A stretch of 33,902 bases of DNA, taken from positions 147,010 to 180,911 of the forward strand of contig JAHXIQ010000007.1 of assembly GCA_025655555.1 (NCBI GenBank). Reading direction: 5' to 3'. Below are positions 33,821 to 33,902 of this stretch, piece by piece. The position numbers and the translations under genes are program-made. The notes below the pieces were generated by a model that was not told the DNA's origin, ran no database searches, and was given only the letters and a program-made list of their open reading frames with translations. The DNA is from Candidatus Thiodiazotropha sp. (ex Myrtea sp. 'scaly one' KF741663) (GTDB taxonomy: Bacteria > Pseudomonadota > Gammaproteobacteria > Chromatiales > Chromatiaceae). The first letter of the stretch is position 1. Each line of letters starts with the position of its first letter.

Positions 33821-33902
33821 AAATAGAAGGAAGATAAAGCGCGTTACATTACCGATTATATAATCATGCCATTAAGGATAATGGCAGTAGCCAGAGGAAG
33901 GC

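Overview
The window looks like a chromosomal segment of a polarly flagellated gammaproteobacterium. The gene order fliL-M-N-O-P-Q-R-flhB-flhA-flhF-fleN-fliA-cheY-Z-A-B-motC-motD-parC-parP-cheW is the Pseudomonas/Vibrio-type late flagellar and chemotaxis cluster, which differs from the enteric arrangement. FlhF plus FleN (site and number of polar flagella), a MotC/MotD-type stator and a ParC/ParP pair (polar placement of chemosensory arrays) all point to a polar flagellum. The genus cannot be fixed by reading; a marine or sulfur-oxidising Chromatiales-like lineage is only a guess from general protein character.

Layout. (1) 1-3600 is an accessory-looking stretch. It holds two adjacent unrecognised genes (the second with a C-terminal membrane hairpin), a small lipoprotein with a possible 52-codon overlapping gene behind it, and an AAC(6')-like GNAT acetyltransferase. 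(2) 3600-3860 carries a cluster of degenerate palindromic repeats next to the 3' end of ettA (ABC-F translation factor, minus strand). (3) 5675-10079, minus strand, is a two-gene signalling unit: an HDOD-GAF-histidine kinase followed by a REC-PAS-GGDEF-EAL response regulator. (4) 10404-30146, plus strand, is the motility cluster. It opens with a strong sigma-54 type promoter in front of fliL and runs as tightly packed or overlapping genes through the export apparatus, the C-ring, polar placement factors, sigma-28, the chemotaxis core, a second-type stator, the ParC/ParP system and CheW, ending with a tiny Pro/Lys-rich protein and a DUF2802 protein. A MITE-like foldback sequence separates flhB from flhA. 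(5) 30226-32453 is housekeeping: mobB, a SAM methyltransferase (minus) and a YbaK-like deacylase, with a REPIN-like double palindrome between mobB and the methyltransferase. (6) 32524-33902 starts with tRNA-Ser(GGA) and a strong terminator. It continues into tandem repeats that carry degenerate inverted copies of the tRNA 3' end, then a 21-nt-period repeat, and finally a 25-bp-period iteron-like repeat at the right edge. This last part has no convincing gene and resembles the scarred edge of an integration site.

Functionally, sigma-54 would start the export/C-ring genes, FlhF and FleN would set flagellar position and number, and FliA would turn on late chemotaxis genes (a candidate sigma-28 site lies before cheA). 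CheA, whose long linker carries four copies of an acidic EFxxLL motif, would be held at the pole through ParP and ParC. The most unusual sequence-level items are the CheA linker repeats, the tRNA-Ser 3'-end palindrome with tandem repeats, the two unrecognised genes at the left edge and the foldback insert inside the flagellar cluster.
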